Counted from the first letter of the stretch, positions 50,734 to 63,578 are shown. The stretch is 64,000 nucleotides of DNA from Quillaja saponaria (GCA_029379385.1 CM055614.1:19883994-19947993); one strand, 5' to 3'. Notes: a model not told the origin generated them from the sequence alone. Program-made: numbers and translations.

Positions 50734-52244
50734 TGTCACAACCTCGTACGAAGACATGATTGACCTGAAAAAATAGATAACCAAAACTCCGTAACCTCAA
50801 TTTCAAATCAAATAAACACATATGACATTTCATCAATTATGATTAAAAAGAAAAGCTTTTGAAACTAAATTCAAGGCAAAGACTTATTTATCGAAACACA
50901 TAACCTTTAACTAAAAATTTTAGTAGAAGTTTCTCGTAAAATGAAACATGCCCGATAAAACAAACATATACAATCTGGTTACACTAAACCAGTCAACACA
51001 GCAACAATATACACAGGGGAGTTCCATTACAGTCATATTACAAATAATAATAATTAGACTATCATACAAACAAAACATGACAACCCAAAATCCTATTGTG
51101 ACTGTAAACTTCATACTTTTGCTTGAAGTGTGATCTTGAATGTATACCTTGCCTGCAATGCAATCGACAAGTCACGAATTTGCGGGTGAGGTACGCTGGG
51201 CTCCTAATACTAAAAAAAAAATAACAAATGAAAGATGAGTCATCAAGACTTAGTGAGCAAAAAATGTACCCAAATGGCACTAGCATCAATCAATACACAT
51301 AAATCCTAAAAGTAAAACTCGGCTACCTTAACTAAAACCATAACAAAGCTTGTTGTTGAGCTTCCTTACCCTTGTTGCCTTATTTCAGTAAGCAAATAAC
51401 ACCACACACAAGTTGCACGGTGGAAGGAGGCTCACGGATTGAATGAGGAATTGCACACGAGTTGGGAAGATACCTTGTAGCTTCCAACAAGCCTTACATA
51501 AGCAAGGCCACTACCTAAATTCAGGGCAATTGTGGAGCTGCTATAGTCAAGCAAAAAGGTTGAACATAAAGAGTATGGCGGCTATTAAGGAAAACAAAAA
51601 ACAAGGCATGGTTGGCAGCCTTACTACAGTAGCTTAAAACCACAACCTTGGCTTCAATGCCTCCACAACAACCCATTACAAGCTAGGCTTCAAGCAAGAA
51701 GGAAGGGCCAACTCGGCTGCAAATAAGCTATCCACGGCTAACATAAGAAGATACACAGGCATAATAAAGGAATGGAATTACAGCAAAACGAAAGGCTACT
51801 ATAGCCAAAAATTGAAAGAAAGAAGATTCATAATAATAAACAAAAAGGTATGTCACATCAAGGATGAAGAACTTCAAGGGATAAGCTACTAAGTTGACAT
51901 GTTTTTCGAGGGTTTCTCATAGGAGCTGAAAACAGGGGATAAGGACTGGAAAAAGAATAGGGCATGACAGAAAATAAAAGGAGGAAGTCAGCAAAGTCAG
52001 TGCCATAAGTGAAAGGAAAAAAAAAGTATATAATTTAAGGTCAAAGTCCTACTTTAGATTTGTGGTATAAATTTACTCTTAATTTATACTTGTACATACA
52101 TATATATAAATATAATTATAAATAAATAAATATATCTATATATATGTGTGTGTGGATATTTATTTTCTTTATTATTGTTTCACCTATATACAAATTTACA
52201 TGCAAAATTTCTAAAACAAAGTATTAACGTATTAGATTATAACA
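50734..52244 (-). repeat. LTR of a truncated Ty3/gypsy element
   Basis: Left to right it starts TGTCACAACCTCGTACG and ends AGATTATAACA, the reverse of the family's usual ends. It is directly followed by a polypurine tract on the minus strand. At about 1.5 kb it is shorter than the other LTRs and probably has an internal deletion. As it lies at the 3' end of the element on the minus strand, it is the 3' LTR; no 5' LTR was found. Confidence 0.8.
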
Positions 52245-52259
52245 GTCTCCCCCTAAAAG
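52245..52259 (-). promoter_or_regulatory. Polypurine tract of the truncated element
   Basis: On the minus strand CTTTTAGGGGGAGAC directly precedes the LTR, the expected position for plus-strand priming. Confidence 0.75.
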
Positions 52260-53490
52260 AAATTCGGCCTAAATTTTAACAAAATGACTACGGATATGTC
52301 ATTTACATGAATTATTCAGATAGATATAGATATCATTGCTTCATCATATTCTCGAATTCCCAACTGCCTTCTTGTTCCCTCTGATGTTGCCATACAACTT
52401 TTACCGAAAGAATAACCTTCGATCAAATTTTACGAACTTGTCTATCAATGATCGCCATTGGTTGCTTCTTATACGTCAAGTTCTTATCTACCTGCACCTC
52501 TTGAATTCATAAAACATGTGACTCATTTAGAAAATACTTCTGAAGCATAGATACATGAAAAATCAGATATACCCTGTCTAAATCCAGTGATAAAGCTAAT
52601 CGTATGCTACTACTCTCACCTTATCCAAGTTTGGAAAGGTCTAATAAATCTCGGACTCGGCTTTCCTTTCTTACTGAATCTCATGGTGCCTTTGAAAGGT
52701 GAAACTTTTAGAAATAAGTGATCACCTATTTCGAATTCCAAATCTCTTCGACGATTATCAGCATATGACTTCTGTTTACTCTGAGCTGTCTGCAACATGT
52801 CTCAAATGATTTACACATTTTCTACTGCATCATGAACCAACTCTGGTCCTAGTAACTAGTACTCACCTATTTCATTTCCTCCTGTACAAAGCTTCAAATG
52901 GTGCCATCTAAATAGTGCTATGATAATTGTTTTTATAGGAAAACTCTATAAGTGGCAGGTGATGATCCTAACTACCCTTAAAATCCATAACACAAGCTCG
53001 CAACATTTCCTCCAAGGTTTTTATAGTTCTATCCTTTGTGGATGAAAGCTGTATTGAATAATAATTGAGTATCGAGAGCTTCCTAAAAAGACTTGTAGAA
53101 TGCTGTAGTGAATTGAACGCCCCTGTTGGAAAAAATAGAAACTAGTAATCCATGTAATGAAACAATCTCGTCTAGATACAAGTTAGCATACTGATGTATT
53201 GAGTACGTGGTGCTCACCGGAAGGAAATGTGAGGACTTAGTCAATCAATCCACAATAACCCAAATCGAAATAAAAACTCTAAATGTCTTAGGAGGTCCTG
53301 ATACAAAGTCCATTGTAACTTTCTCCTATTTCCACTCTGGAACATCTAACCTTTGCAACATTCTTCCAGGTTTCTGATGTTTAACTTTTACTTGTTGGCA
53401 CACCAAGCACCTAGAAACAAAATCAGGTACATCCCACCAATAAAACTTCTTTAAATCTTGATACATCTTGAAGGAACCAGGATGCATTAT
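52245..53490 (-). pseudogene. Ty3/gypsy integrase relic, minus strand
   Basis: Read leftwards from about 53490 the frames contain HPGSFKMYQDLKKFYWW and RCLVCQQVK, the integrase zinc-binding region. Then come TMDFVSGPPKTF and GVQFTTAFYKSF from the catalytic core, SKQKSYADNRRRDLEFEIGD from the C-terminal domain, and a tail with REQEGSWEFEYDEAM. Many stops and frameshifts occur. Reverse transcriptase, gag and the 5' LTR are absent: the element is cut off near 53490. It is closely akin to the element at 14800-17380. Confidence 0.85.
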
Positions 53491-54611
53491 TTCTTATAAA
53501 AGGAAAATAAAGCAAATGTTCATACCCACTATAAGAATCATAAAGTAGAAATATAGGGGAAAATGGGGAAACAATGCAAAGCAAAGCAAATGTTCACAAC
53601 CAAGTCATAGCACCAATTGGATAGAATATGAAATTATATTGATAGGTAGCTGTAAAGAACAATTATTTGTCTTATAACTTCCCATGTCTTATAGTATTAA
53701 GGTTGATGTAGAGTATGTTGATCATATGATATGTTCATTTACATTTCTTTCTATACTTTTTCTTTCTTTTTTTTTCTTTTTTTTTGAATAATGGTATTTC
53801 CAATTATGGATGATTTAACCATGTAAGAATGGTTGTTTTCATGGTCGTGACTAAGACTAAGTTAATAGTTTGTTCTTAAAAAAGTATTTCAGCAACAGAT
53901 ATGCTCATTTACATTTATTTTTTCTTTAGGTCAAAGTGATATTTCTAATTATATCTCAAGCTTGAAGTGTATGTCCCAATTCTTAATTGTGAAGTTCACC
54001 ATCTTCAATAAGTTGTGGAACAGTTAACTATGTGGAATGATTGTTTTCTTGCTGACTTGGACTAAGCTAATTTTTTATAGATATCTCCTGATTTTAACTG
54101 ATATATAACTGAAGGTTACGATTCGATCAGGTCATTAGCTTATATTATTTGTTTTCTTCTTGTCTGATGTACCTAACAGGCTTAATAGTTTTTATGGTCC
54201 CATATTCCATTTTCATTGTTGCTTTTATTTGTTTGTTTAATTAATGTTCATATATATATATGGAGCTGCTGGGGTTGAGCTGGGTGTTGGGATTATTGTT
54301 GGTTATTTTGTTTAGTTGATTAAGAAGACTTGGTGTACCTCTATAAAACTTGTAGTTATATTTTGCACTTTAACCTCCTAAGATGACCTTGTATATTGTT
54401 CCTAGTTTTGATGAGCGTTTCTTTATATAAGCCTTTATAAATAGTTTAACTATGTAATGCAAACTCTAGCTAGTTCTCTAATGGAAAGAGACTTGCCTTT
54501 TGACTAAGTCTTTAATTAAATTTACTTGAAATACATTGCATTCTTGCATTCTTCCTAGTTATGAGCTAGGGTAACATCCACTGCCTTCGACAACGCCACA
54601 TCAACCATCTT
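53491..54611. other. Unassigned intergenic DNA
   Basis: No supported gene. The phrase AAAGCAAATGTTCA occurs twice (about 53510 and 53585). Some of this could be an older part of the CACTA-like element that follows, but its left end was not found. Confidence 0.4.
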
Positions 54612-57361
54612 AGGTACGTATTCTTTTAATTTTATTTTCATAATGAAAAGTTTTAGTTCATTATAGTTTAAATAGAAAAAATGTGTAAATTTTTTAAAAA
54701 CTTGGGTTAGGGGGGCAAAATGGTCAAATACAAGTACGTTTTGGATTCCGGTAGTACCAACACGTCCATAGAAATGAATAAGACTTGTAAGAATAAAAAT
54801 CTCCATTTTGATCAATAGTTAAGATATTTGGCCAAACTTTGAGTTTTAAAGAAAAAACTTTGAAAATTTAGGTTCGGGAGGCAAAAAAGTCAAATACAAA
54901 TCTGTTTCAAATTCTGGGAGTACTGGTATAACTATGGGGATGAATAAGCCCTTGTAGGAAGAAACAGAAATCTATTTGGATCAACAATTAGGATATTAAG
55001 CAAAACTTTGAGTTTCAAGGCAAAAACTTTGAAAACTTGGGTTTGGGTGGCAAAATGGTCAAATACAAGTCCATTTCAGATTCCAGGAGTACCAGCACAA
55101 CTATGAAGATGAATAAGACATGTAGAATAAAACAGAAAGTTGTTTGGATCAATAGTTGGGATATTAGGCCAAACTTTGAGTTTCAAGGAAAATACTTTGA
55201 AAACTCAAGTTCAGAGGACAAAATTATCAAATACTAAGTCTGTTTCAGATTCTATGAGTAACAGCACTGACCATAAGGAAGAATAGGATCTGTAGTAAGA
55301 AACGGAAATCTTTGGGTCAATATTCAGATATTATGCTAAACTTTAAGTTTTAAGATAAAAACTTTGAAAACTTGTGTAGGGGAGGCAAAATGATTAAATA
55401 CAAGTCCGTTTCGAATTCTAGGAGTACCTAGCATGACTATCTATATGAATAAGACATATAAGAAGGAATAGAAATTCATTTAGGATCAACGGTTAGCATA
55501 TTAGGTTAAACTTTGATTTTCAAGATAAACTTTGAAAACTTAGGTTTGGGAGGCAAAACAATCAAATACATGTCCATTTCAATTTTTAGGAGTACCTGTA
55601 CAATCGTGAGGATGAATAAGACCTATAGGAAAAAATGGAAATCTATTTAGATCAATAGTTAGGATATTAGGCCAAACTTTGAATTTGAAGACAAAATTTA
55701 TGAAAACTTGGGTTTGGGAGACAAAACAGTTAAATACAAGTCCATTTTGGATTTCGGGAGCACCAGGCACCACCATAGGGATAAATAAGACATGTAAGAA
55801 CAAATGAAAATCTATTTGGATCAACGGTAGGATATTAGGCCAAATGTTGAATTTCAAGGCAAAAACTTTAGAAACTTGGTTTAGGGAGACAAAACAATTA
55901 AATACATATCTGCTTTGGAAATGAATAAGACCTATAAGAAGAAACGGAAATCTATTTGGATCAATTATTAAGATGTTAAAATTTTTAATTTTAAGGCAAA
56001 TTTTTTGAAAACTTAGGTTCGATGAGCAACATGGTCAACTTCAAGTCTGTTTCAGTTTTTAGGAGTATTAACACAATGTTGGGAATAATAAGACCTATAG
56101 AAAGAAAAGAAAATCCATTTAGATTTACGGATAGGATATTAGGCCCAACTTTGAGTTTCAAGGCAAAAACTTTGAAAACTTGGGTTTAGGGGGCAAAACA
56201 GTCAAATACAAGTTCATTTCGGATTTCATGAGTACCTTCACGACCGTGGAAATGAATAAGACCTATAGAAAGAAATAGAAATCCATTTGGGCCAATGGTT
56301 AGAATATTAAGCTGAACTTTAAGTTTCGAGGCAAAAACTTTGAAAACTTGGGTTCAGGGGCAAAACGTCAAATGCAATTCCATTTTGAATTCCGGGAGTG
56401 CCAGTATGATTGTTGGGGTGAATAACACATGTAGAAAGATACAAAATAGCATTTGAATCAACGGTTAGGATATTAGGCAAAACTTTTAGTTTCAAGGTAA
56501 AAACTTAGCAAGTTTGAGTTCAGAGGGTAAAATGATCAAATACAAGTTTGTTTTAGATTCCAGAGTACCGGCACTACTGTGGAGACAAATAAGATCTATA
56601 AGAAGAAATAGAAAACATATTTGGACTAATGATTAGGGTATTAAGCCAAACTTTTAGTTCTTAAGGCAAAACCTTTAAAAGTTTTGCTTAATCAAAGTTA
56701 GAGTTTTAACTTATATGCATATTAAATTCTAATAACTTATAATTTATTTATTTTGATTATTTTAGGTTGCACCTCCTATAACCAAGCCTTCACACCTCAT
56801 CACCTCAGTTAGGATGACGAGCAAGCTTTAGATGATGACAACTTAGGAGTAAGAGATGATCATGATTAGATTTATGTATCTTTTTTTTTCATTTATAGTA
56901 AATAATATTATTACATGAATTTTTTATAATATTTTTTTATTTATATAAAATTTGGAATTTCTATATACTTTTATATAGGTAATTACAAGTATAAGATTAA
57001 AAATTATATTAGATAATTAAATTTTTTTTCTCCATATGCATCTACGTTTTGATTATTTGTGTTTACCTTCAGCAGACATAGATAAAATTAAAAATAAAAA
57101 TAAAATTAAAAAATTGTGTTTGTATTGTAGATGTAGTTATATTTGCACATGTACTATAGACATATTTATATCTGAGTCTGTGATTTAGCGGCAGATAAGT
57201 TCTGCGTCTACAAAGATGCATAAACTAGTATACACAGACGCATAAACTAGTATAAGAATCTGTTTATCTATGTCTAGTGGCAAACAAGGTCAATATATAC
57301 GTCTGTAACATGACATTATGTGTCTATATTTAGTAAACCTAGATAACACCATTTCTTGTAA
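54612..57361 (+). mobile_element. CACTA-like element carrying a 168-bp array
   Basis: From GGTACGTATTCTTTTAATTT (matching 7655-7704) the element runs through twelve 168-bp units. It then continues through a stretch matching 26860-27100 and a subterminal zone rich in GTCTGCA/TCTACGT-type motifs. It ends TTTCTTGTAATG at about 57361, one base from the CACTA-type TTTCTTGTAGTG. No transposase was recognised. The element is likely non-autonomous, or only its right half survives. Confidence 0.6.
54650..56690 (+). repeat. 168-bp tandem repeat, about twelve units
   Basis: Equivalent points (the TCAAATAC phrase or its variants) lie at 54724, 54890, 55059, 55227, 55394, 55562, 55730, 55898, 56035, 56202, 56368 and 56536. 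The spacing is 166-169 bp except for one shortened unit of 137. Units share ATTAGGCCAAACTTTGAG, TTCAAGGCAAAAACTTTGAA and GAATAAGACCTATAG-like phrases. Open frames across the units do not look like a conserved protein repeat. Confidence 0.9.
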
Positions 57362-59160
57362 TGAACATGACCACTTCCACTTAGAAATCATCATAGGAGC
57401 ACTAGCTTCATGTGCAGATATGTAACTTCTGAAAGTAAAGGAAAGAAGTGATTTGGGGCATAAAGCTGCCACTCAATTTTTAGGACTGAATGGATGCATC
57501 ACCAAAAATTTAGGTCTCCCACTAGTGAAAATTGTAATGGTCTAAGCCCAATTTAATTATTATTCGCAAAAAGGCCGTTGGGCTTATAAACACCACAATT
57601 TGTAGTTAAAACTTGACAATAATGTAACCATGTGTTTATGCTTAACTATTGTTTCACTCTCTTACTGATTATCTCGTTTTTATTTAGTTATTTATGAATA
57701 TTTTTGGTCAATTTTATCATCTAGAAATCAAATTTTTTTTTATCAAATTATAATATCTCATTATCACGTTATGCATAAATATAGTAATTATATATAATTT
57801 AATGATAAAATGACTAAAAAAATATTGCAAAATATAAAAATAATTTACGTACATATTATCTTTATATCAAGTGTGGTTCGTTAATTCAGAACATGTAAAT
57901 GGAAGAATAGAACTCAATTTTGAAATATAAAATTAATTGAGAAAATTCTTACATGACCAAACTGAACACTAATATAATCATGAATGACCAAAATAGTAGA
58001 TAAGCCTTTATCTTGATACTTAATTAATAGGCAATAATGATCCTAATAAGTATTTGTCCTGGTAATGCTTAATGCATATAATATCATGGTAGTTGAAACT
58101 TGACGATGGTGTAAAGGAAATATACTAAAAGATGTACTCTTCGTACAAGAAAAATTAGGATGAAATTTGAAAGCTCGTCACTTAAACAAAATGACATAAA
58201 TAACTTCAATTCTCAAGTGTAATATTTGATTTGTTAAATGTTAGTATCATTTTTAGAATCTTTTTGTCTACATATTCTATGTCATTCTACTAATAGTTGG
58301 CTTTTCAATATTTAAGAATTTATTAATCATGATTAATATATAGAATATATAGTCGTAAATTAATTTAAATTCTACAAACTTTAGCAAAATTATTGCTATT
58401 TATCAATACCGTACATGAAAAACAAGGTACATATCCAACCTGAGCTCTAAATCAAAAATTTAAAACAAACTCAAATATATAAATTATAGGCTTGATTTCA
58501 CTTTTGGTCCCTGTAATTTAATTTTGAGTTCACTTTTATCTCTTGAGTTTCAATTACTGCAATTGAATCCCACCAAGTTTAATATGATGTAATTAAGTCA
58601 CTCCCATCAAAATTAACACCAACAAATTGGTGACATGACTCATAAAAGATGAGATGGATAATCTAGTTGATATATTTAACAAATCAAAAATAGCCAAGTC
58701 ACTTTGTATAGAATTTATCGTAGGTACACAATTTAAGTTGTACGGCAAAGACCATGGTCAGAATGGTAAGACCATTTTGCCTTAATTTTGCTGTTTGTTT
58801 GGATATGGCATTATTGTGCTCTTTTGATTATTCAGCTTTGATTTTATATTAATCAATTTTGATTTATAATTTAAAATTAAATAATAATTAATTCAATTTT
58901 GAATTTTAGTTTAAATAAAAGTAATAAATAATTGAGTTTTGATTTTTTTTTAATTTAAATTAAAGTATGAAATAATTCAGTTTTGATTTTTAATTCAATT
59001 TCAAGTTAGTCTTAATTATTTTTTTATAATTTAATTTAAAGTAATTATTAATTTAGTTTTGTTGATTAATTGAAATTAGACTAATTATTTTCACACACAA
59101 AATTATTTCAATTGAACCTCAAAAATAAATTAATAATTACTTTAAATTAAATTATTTCCA
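57362..59160. other. Intergenic DNA with minor repeat debris
   Basis: No gene is supported. A minus-strand frame at 57290-57472 straddles the CACTA-like end and is probably chance. The phrase TTTCACTTTTGGTCCCTGTA near 58499 recalls a widespread plant repeat, and 58860-59150 is a very AT-rich tract of ATTTTGAATT-like words. Confidence 0.4.
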
Positions 59161-59164
59161 CACA

Positions 59165-59500
59165 TTTGTGAGTTTGCAGGGATAAGGGTGCAATTTTTTG
59201 AAAACATGAAGAACAAAAAGGAAAAAAAATCCTAAGGGCAACAAGTTGGAGTGATAAGGTTGAAAGTTTCATAAAAGGTAAAGGGGAAAAAAAGAAAAAA
59301 ATATTCCTAAGAGTAACAAGTTGGAGGGATAAGGTTGAAATATTTTTATAAAGTAAAGGGAAAAAAAGAAAAAAAATTATTCATAAGTGTAACAAGTTAG
59401 GGGGATAAAGTTGAAATTTTTTAAAAGGTACAGGGAAAAAAAGAATTTTTGTTTTTTTTTTTTTTTAAAGAGAAATAAGTTGGAGGGAGAAGGTGAGAGT
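59165..59500. repeat. 76-bp tandem repeat, about four units
   Basis: ACAAGTTGGAG or ACAAGTTAGGG recurs at 59241, 59316 and 59392, with a further partial unit near 59474, a period of 75-76 bp. Each unit also holds GGATAAGGTTGAAA and a run of GGGAAAAAAAG. The adjoining 59530-59690 is unusually GC-rich and unassigned. Confidence 0.8.
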
Positions 59501-59739
59501 TTTTGGCAAATGGCAAGGGAAACATAGGGACAAAAATATGGGCTGGTGCGACGCAGCCACAAGCTCCAAGAGAGTTGCTTCTTTGACATAGATACATGGG
59601 CGGCAGGACACGGCAGCCTAAACGGGCAGCGACTCGTCCTAAGTGGCCCACAACCCATGTGTTGCACCGCATGGGTACGTAGGGGCCAAACAAAGCCTTA
59701 ATTTGAGATAAGGAACTAATTTATACAATATATAAAAAT

Positions 59740-60420
59740 AGTTTCATAACATAAATTTTTGATTTTTTTAAAAAATCTTTTTCATGAACTCTCATTATTA
59801 AATTTTTATTTTTCTTCACATAGACTACTATTTTCTTCTTCTTTTTTCCTTTTTTTTTTTTATATATACTTTTTTTCTAATTCTTCTCTAGATATCAATA
59901 GGATTGTAATTATTTTAGAACTATTAATTTCTTATTTTACTAAATCTTGTCAATTTTAACAAATCTATATATTTTTCAATAATTATATGTCAATATTAGT
60001 TCATATTGAAATTCTAAATTTTTTTGTGTTTGATAATTTTCTAATAATTATAAAAATGTTTTTTTAATTCTTCTCAAATAGATGAAATAACTTTTTAAAT
60101 ACTATGAAAAAAAAAATAGAGGACATTTAAAAAAATTAAAATTATCTTCGAAGTACTTTTTAGTTGTTATTGTGCTTCAAACTACTTATTTTATTTTATT
60201 TGCATACTTCTTTCATAATTTTTCTCTATTTTAATATTAATATGATTGTAATTATTCATAACTATTGATTTCTTTTAATCCAAATTCTTTTCAATATTAA
60301 TAAATTTATAATTTATAAAGAACTATATATCAATAGTAATTTAGATTGAATTTCTCAATTTTTTTTAAAAGTATAGTTTTTAATATTATAATATTGTTGT
60401 ATTAATTTTTCTTCTATTTT
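59740..60420. repeat. Diverged copy of the 5450-6880 repeat family
   Basis: Shared phrases in the same order include AATAGGATTGTAATTATTTTA, TTTTTCAATAATTATATGTC and TTCTTTCATAA. This links the region to the AT-rich block near the start of the window. Confidence 0.6.
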
Positions 60421-60589
60421 TTAATTATTATGTTTTAAAAAAATTATATGTTTATATTATGAATTAAATTTTTTACTAGATTTATTTATTTAATTTATTA
60501 TCATTAATATGAAGTATTATTTTTTATTAACTATAATTTTTTATATGTAAATCAATTGTTGATAAAAATATATGTATATAAATATTATA

Positions 60590-60633
60590 AACATGATTTA
60601 CGCGCAACGCGGTTCCTGTGAAAGTTAGTAAAA
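60590..60633 (+). repeat. Helitron-like 3' terminus
   Basis: GATTTACGCGCAACGCGGTT forms a short GC-rich palindrome and is followed about ten bases later by TTAGT, one base from the CTAGT Helitron end. The matching 5' end was not found. The relic probably belongs to the AT-rich repeat to its left. Confidence 0.4.
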
Positions 60634-60949
60634 ACATAAGCATCCAAAACTAATCCTAGGTTTAGTCACCTAATAATTAATGAAAATATAAAAATTATCA
60701 ACTAGTTGTAAGAAAATAAAAATAAAAAGATTCCCCACGTCACATAAATTAATCAGGTGGAGTGTAAGTTTAGAACAAAATTAAAGTACATTATCTAACT
60801 TGCAATTTTATCCTGTAATTTCAACAAATTCATTTACTATAAACTGATTTAGACCCGATTAAGACTATAAAGTGCGAAATAAAACGATTATCAATTACTA
60901 TTATTATCATTGACTTGACGGCACCAACAATAACTTCTCTTGTCCATTC

Positions 60950-61388
60950 CTAAATAAGGATGGGATTCACAAACAATGAAGAAATGTAGTCTTTCAACAA
61001 TTCTGTGTTTGTGAATTTGTCTGACTCATTCTCATACAACAAATTCATTACTCTTACGAAATTAATAAGGCACTCAATCATAGGGACGGGTACAGTAGTT
61101 GGCTTCAGGCAATCCTCATTTATATCTTTCCAAGCATTCCTTACTTCTTCCTCTAATACTTTAATAGCCTCAGCTTCTGTAATCCCATGCTGCTTCGTGT
61201 AACATTCAACTGATGTAGCAACATGCTTCCTCTTTTGCTCAAACTGCAAAAACAATATCATTATAGGTACACACATATAAATAGATAGATAAATATTATT
61301 TATGTTTTGGTTAACAATGACATTTGATTTATCGAGTTTGATATCTATCTATAGATAAGTTTGGATTAGTTCACGGATGGATATTATA

Positions 61389-61452
<64 letters not shown>

Positions 61453-63473
61453 AACAAATCAGATATTAATATGACAAATGAATTCATTACATATAGAAAA
61501 TTAATATACCTTGTGAGTACCTATGTCACCCATGAGTCTTGCGATTATATTTGAAGCACTAAAGTTTTTAGAATTACTAGTAGCCCAATCAAATACATCC
61601 TTGTTTGCAGAATTTCCCATGCCAAGAAAGGAAATTTCAGAAAGTAATTCCTGACAACCAGTTACCGTTGAAATCTCGATGTACTCTTCATATGTTGGAA
61701 CATAGCCTTTGTTGCACCACTCAGATTCTTGCAAGTAAGCTCTTGCTATTCTTTTAAACTGTAAAGAGAAAAAATATATATAAATAAATAAATTAAAATA
61801 AAATAAACTAAATTAAAGAATCGAAGACGTATGGATACATAACTAATAATTTTCAATAAATTAATAATTGCTTACAGCTTCAATGGCATAGTGCAGAAAT
61901 TGCGATTGTCCATCCTTTGCAGTCAATGATTCAAAGTTAGTGAACGTTTCTAAGATTACATCTCTATACACTAATTTCATGGAATCTGGAAGAAAATCCA
62001 TGGAGCTACTATCCCATCTGAAATTAATTAAAACAAGCAATTAAGAATTAATTAGTTGTAATAATATAATTGTTGTTGATGAAATTAATTAATATTCTCA
62101 TAATTACATTAATATTACCTTTGGATTGCTTGTGTGAGAAGCTTGAGTTCTTCAATTGTGCCGTAGGCGTCATAGTTATCATCCACTATGGCTAAAACGG
62201 AAACCATTTGGGCTGCCATATATCTTGAAATGGTATATTGAGGTGCAAAGGTAGCCATGGATCCCCAAAAATAACTTTCTTCAATTCTTACCCTAGCATA
62301 TGGCAACTTATCGACCAAGTCTGATTTCTGCCACCATCTATTATATTTATATAATCAATTAATCATCAATAATCAAAATATATATGACCAAGTCAAAAAT
62401 ATATATATATATATATATATAATTAATGGATACTTACTCTGTGAAGGACTTGAGTTCGTCCTGGTATAGTGCTTGTAGCATGTTGAAGTCTAGCTTTGCA
62501 AATTTTAGTAAACTTTCATGGAAGCCATCCTCTTTTGGGTAAATAGAGATGTAATATCTAGTATCTAATCTTGGCAAGGATTTACGTATTGGCCACCTTA
62601 GGGCATGAATTACTTTTTCCTTTAGATATTGGGGGATGATCATTTCAGTACTACTCACCATGGATTTAAGGTGATAGGTAGAAAAATCAAGTGCTTCATC
62701 AAGAATGTCTTCTCCACGTATGGAAAGATGTGCAGCCTCATACAAACTTAGCATTCCAGAGATATCGTTGACGAGGGACAACTTTAAAGATTCATCTTTG
62801 TCAGTTCTTGAATTTGTTGAATATATCTACGTATGTATGTATGCATGTATTATTATATATAGATATGTAACCTTGTTGAAATCTGTATATGTATGATCAA
62901 TACTAAACTTACTGCATGAAATTTTGTAACCTTGTTGTCTAAGCAATCAAAACAAGAGAGCTACATTGTTGAGGTCATCATCATGAATATAAGGTGGGTT
63001 CTTGTACATTTCTTGTAAAATTTCTTCAATGTCAGTCTCAAAATGATATGAAACGCCTAAACGTTGAATAGAATCAATCAAGTTCAGTTTTTGTGATGGC
63101 TTCACAACTGAAGCCAATAGCAAAGTCTTCACTTCTTCCTTCAATTCTTGTAAATGTTGTTCATGAAACTTGTTTTGCTTTTCCTTATAAAAAAATTAAG
63201 CATAGTGTTAGAATTCACAGGCAAACATATTTATTTATTTATATTATTTTAAATGGAATAGACCCCTTATATATACGATTAAGCTAATACATACATATAT
63301 ATGTGTGTGGGTGAATTAATATAGATTAAAAGTTGAAAACACAACTCTTCGAATATACATTTGATAATTACCATGGAATTAGGAGGCAATGAGAGGAAAT
63401 GAAATCCCCAAACACTGCCACTGAAATCAGCCAGTGGACGAACAATTTCAGCATTGATATTTTCGGAAGGCAT
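60950..63473 (-). pseudogene. TPS-a type sesquiterpene synthase, disabled copy
   Basis: TPS-a enzymes cyclise farnesyl diphosphate to sesquiterpenes in the cytosol. Seven exons with proper splice sites are present: 63473-63372, 63183-62913, 62826-62438, 62337-62119, 62017-61876, 61758-61510 and 61243-60950. This is the standard TPS count. Motifs: MPSENINAEIVRPLADFSGS without a plastid peptide, RVR at about 269-271, DDNYD at about 306-310. Lesions: TGA at 62949-62947 (an Arg CGA codon would fit), a one-base shift near 62803 in exon 3, and Gly at about residue 451, where the second metal motif (N/D)Dxx(S/T)xxxE normally starts with Asn or Asp; here it reads GDIGTHKFE. Exons total 1,666 bases; without the extra base this gives 554 residues, the family's usual length. 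It is therefore recently disabled. Product specificity cannot be told. Confidence 0.9.
61395..61452. repeat. AT dinucleotide run in the last intron
   Basis: A long uninterrupted AT run followed by a T tract lies within the intron between exons 6 and 7 of the terpene-synthase copy. It is likely to vary in length. Confidence 0.85.
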
Positions 63474-63570
63474 TCTTTTGTTATATGCTTCTTCTGGTCT
63501 GTAAACTCGATTGATTTGAGATATTGTAATAGTTAAGGAGAGGATGCCTACTTTAATTTACATCCCTGTG

Positions 63571-63578
63571 TATTTATA
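63571..63578 (-). promoter_or_regulatory. TATA box of the terpene-synthase copy
   Basis: TATAAATA on the minus strand, within GCTATAAATACACAGGG, lies 98 bases before the start codon at 63473. It is a canonical plant TATA box, so the promoter core survives although the coding region is disabled. Confidence 0.7.

Noticed and set aside
53491..54300. Possible membrane-like frame near 54260 (glycine- and valine-rich)
   Set aside because: Only about 20 residues, with no start, splice sites or homology I can support.
54650..56690. CRISPR-like array
   Set aside because: Units are long, contiguous and diverged, with no short identical repeats separated by unique spacers; the context is a plant transposon.
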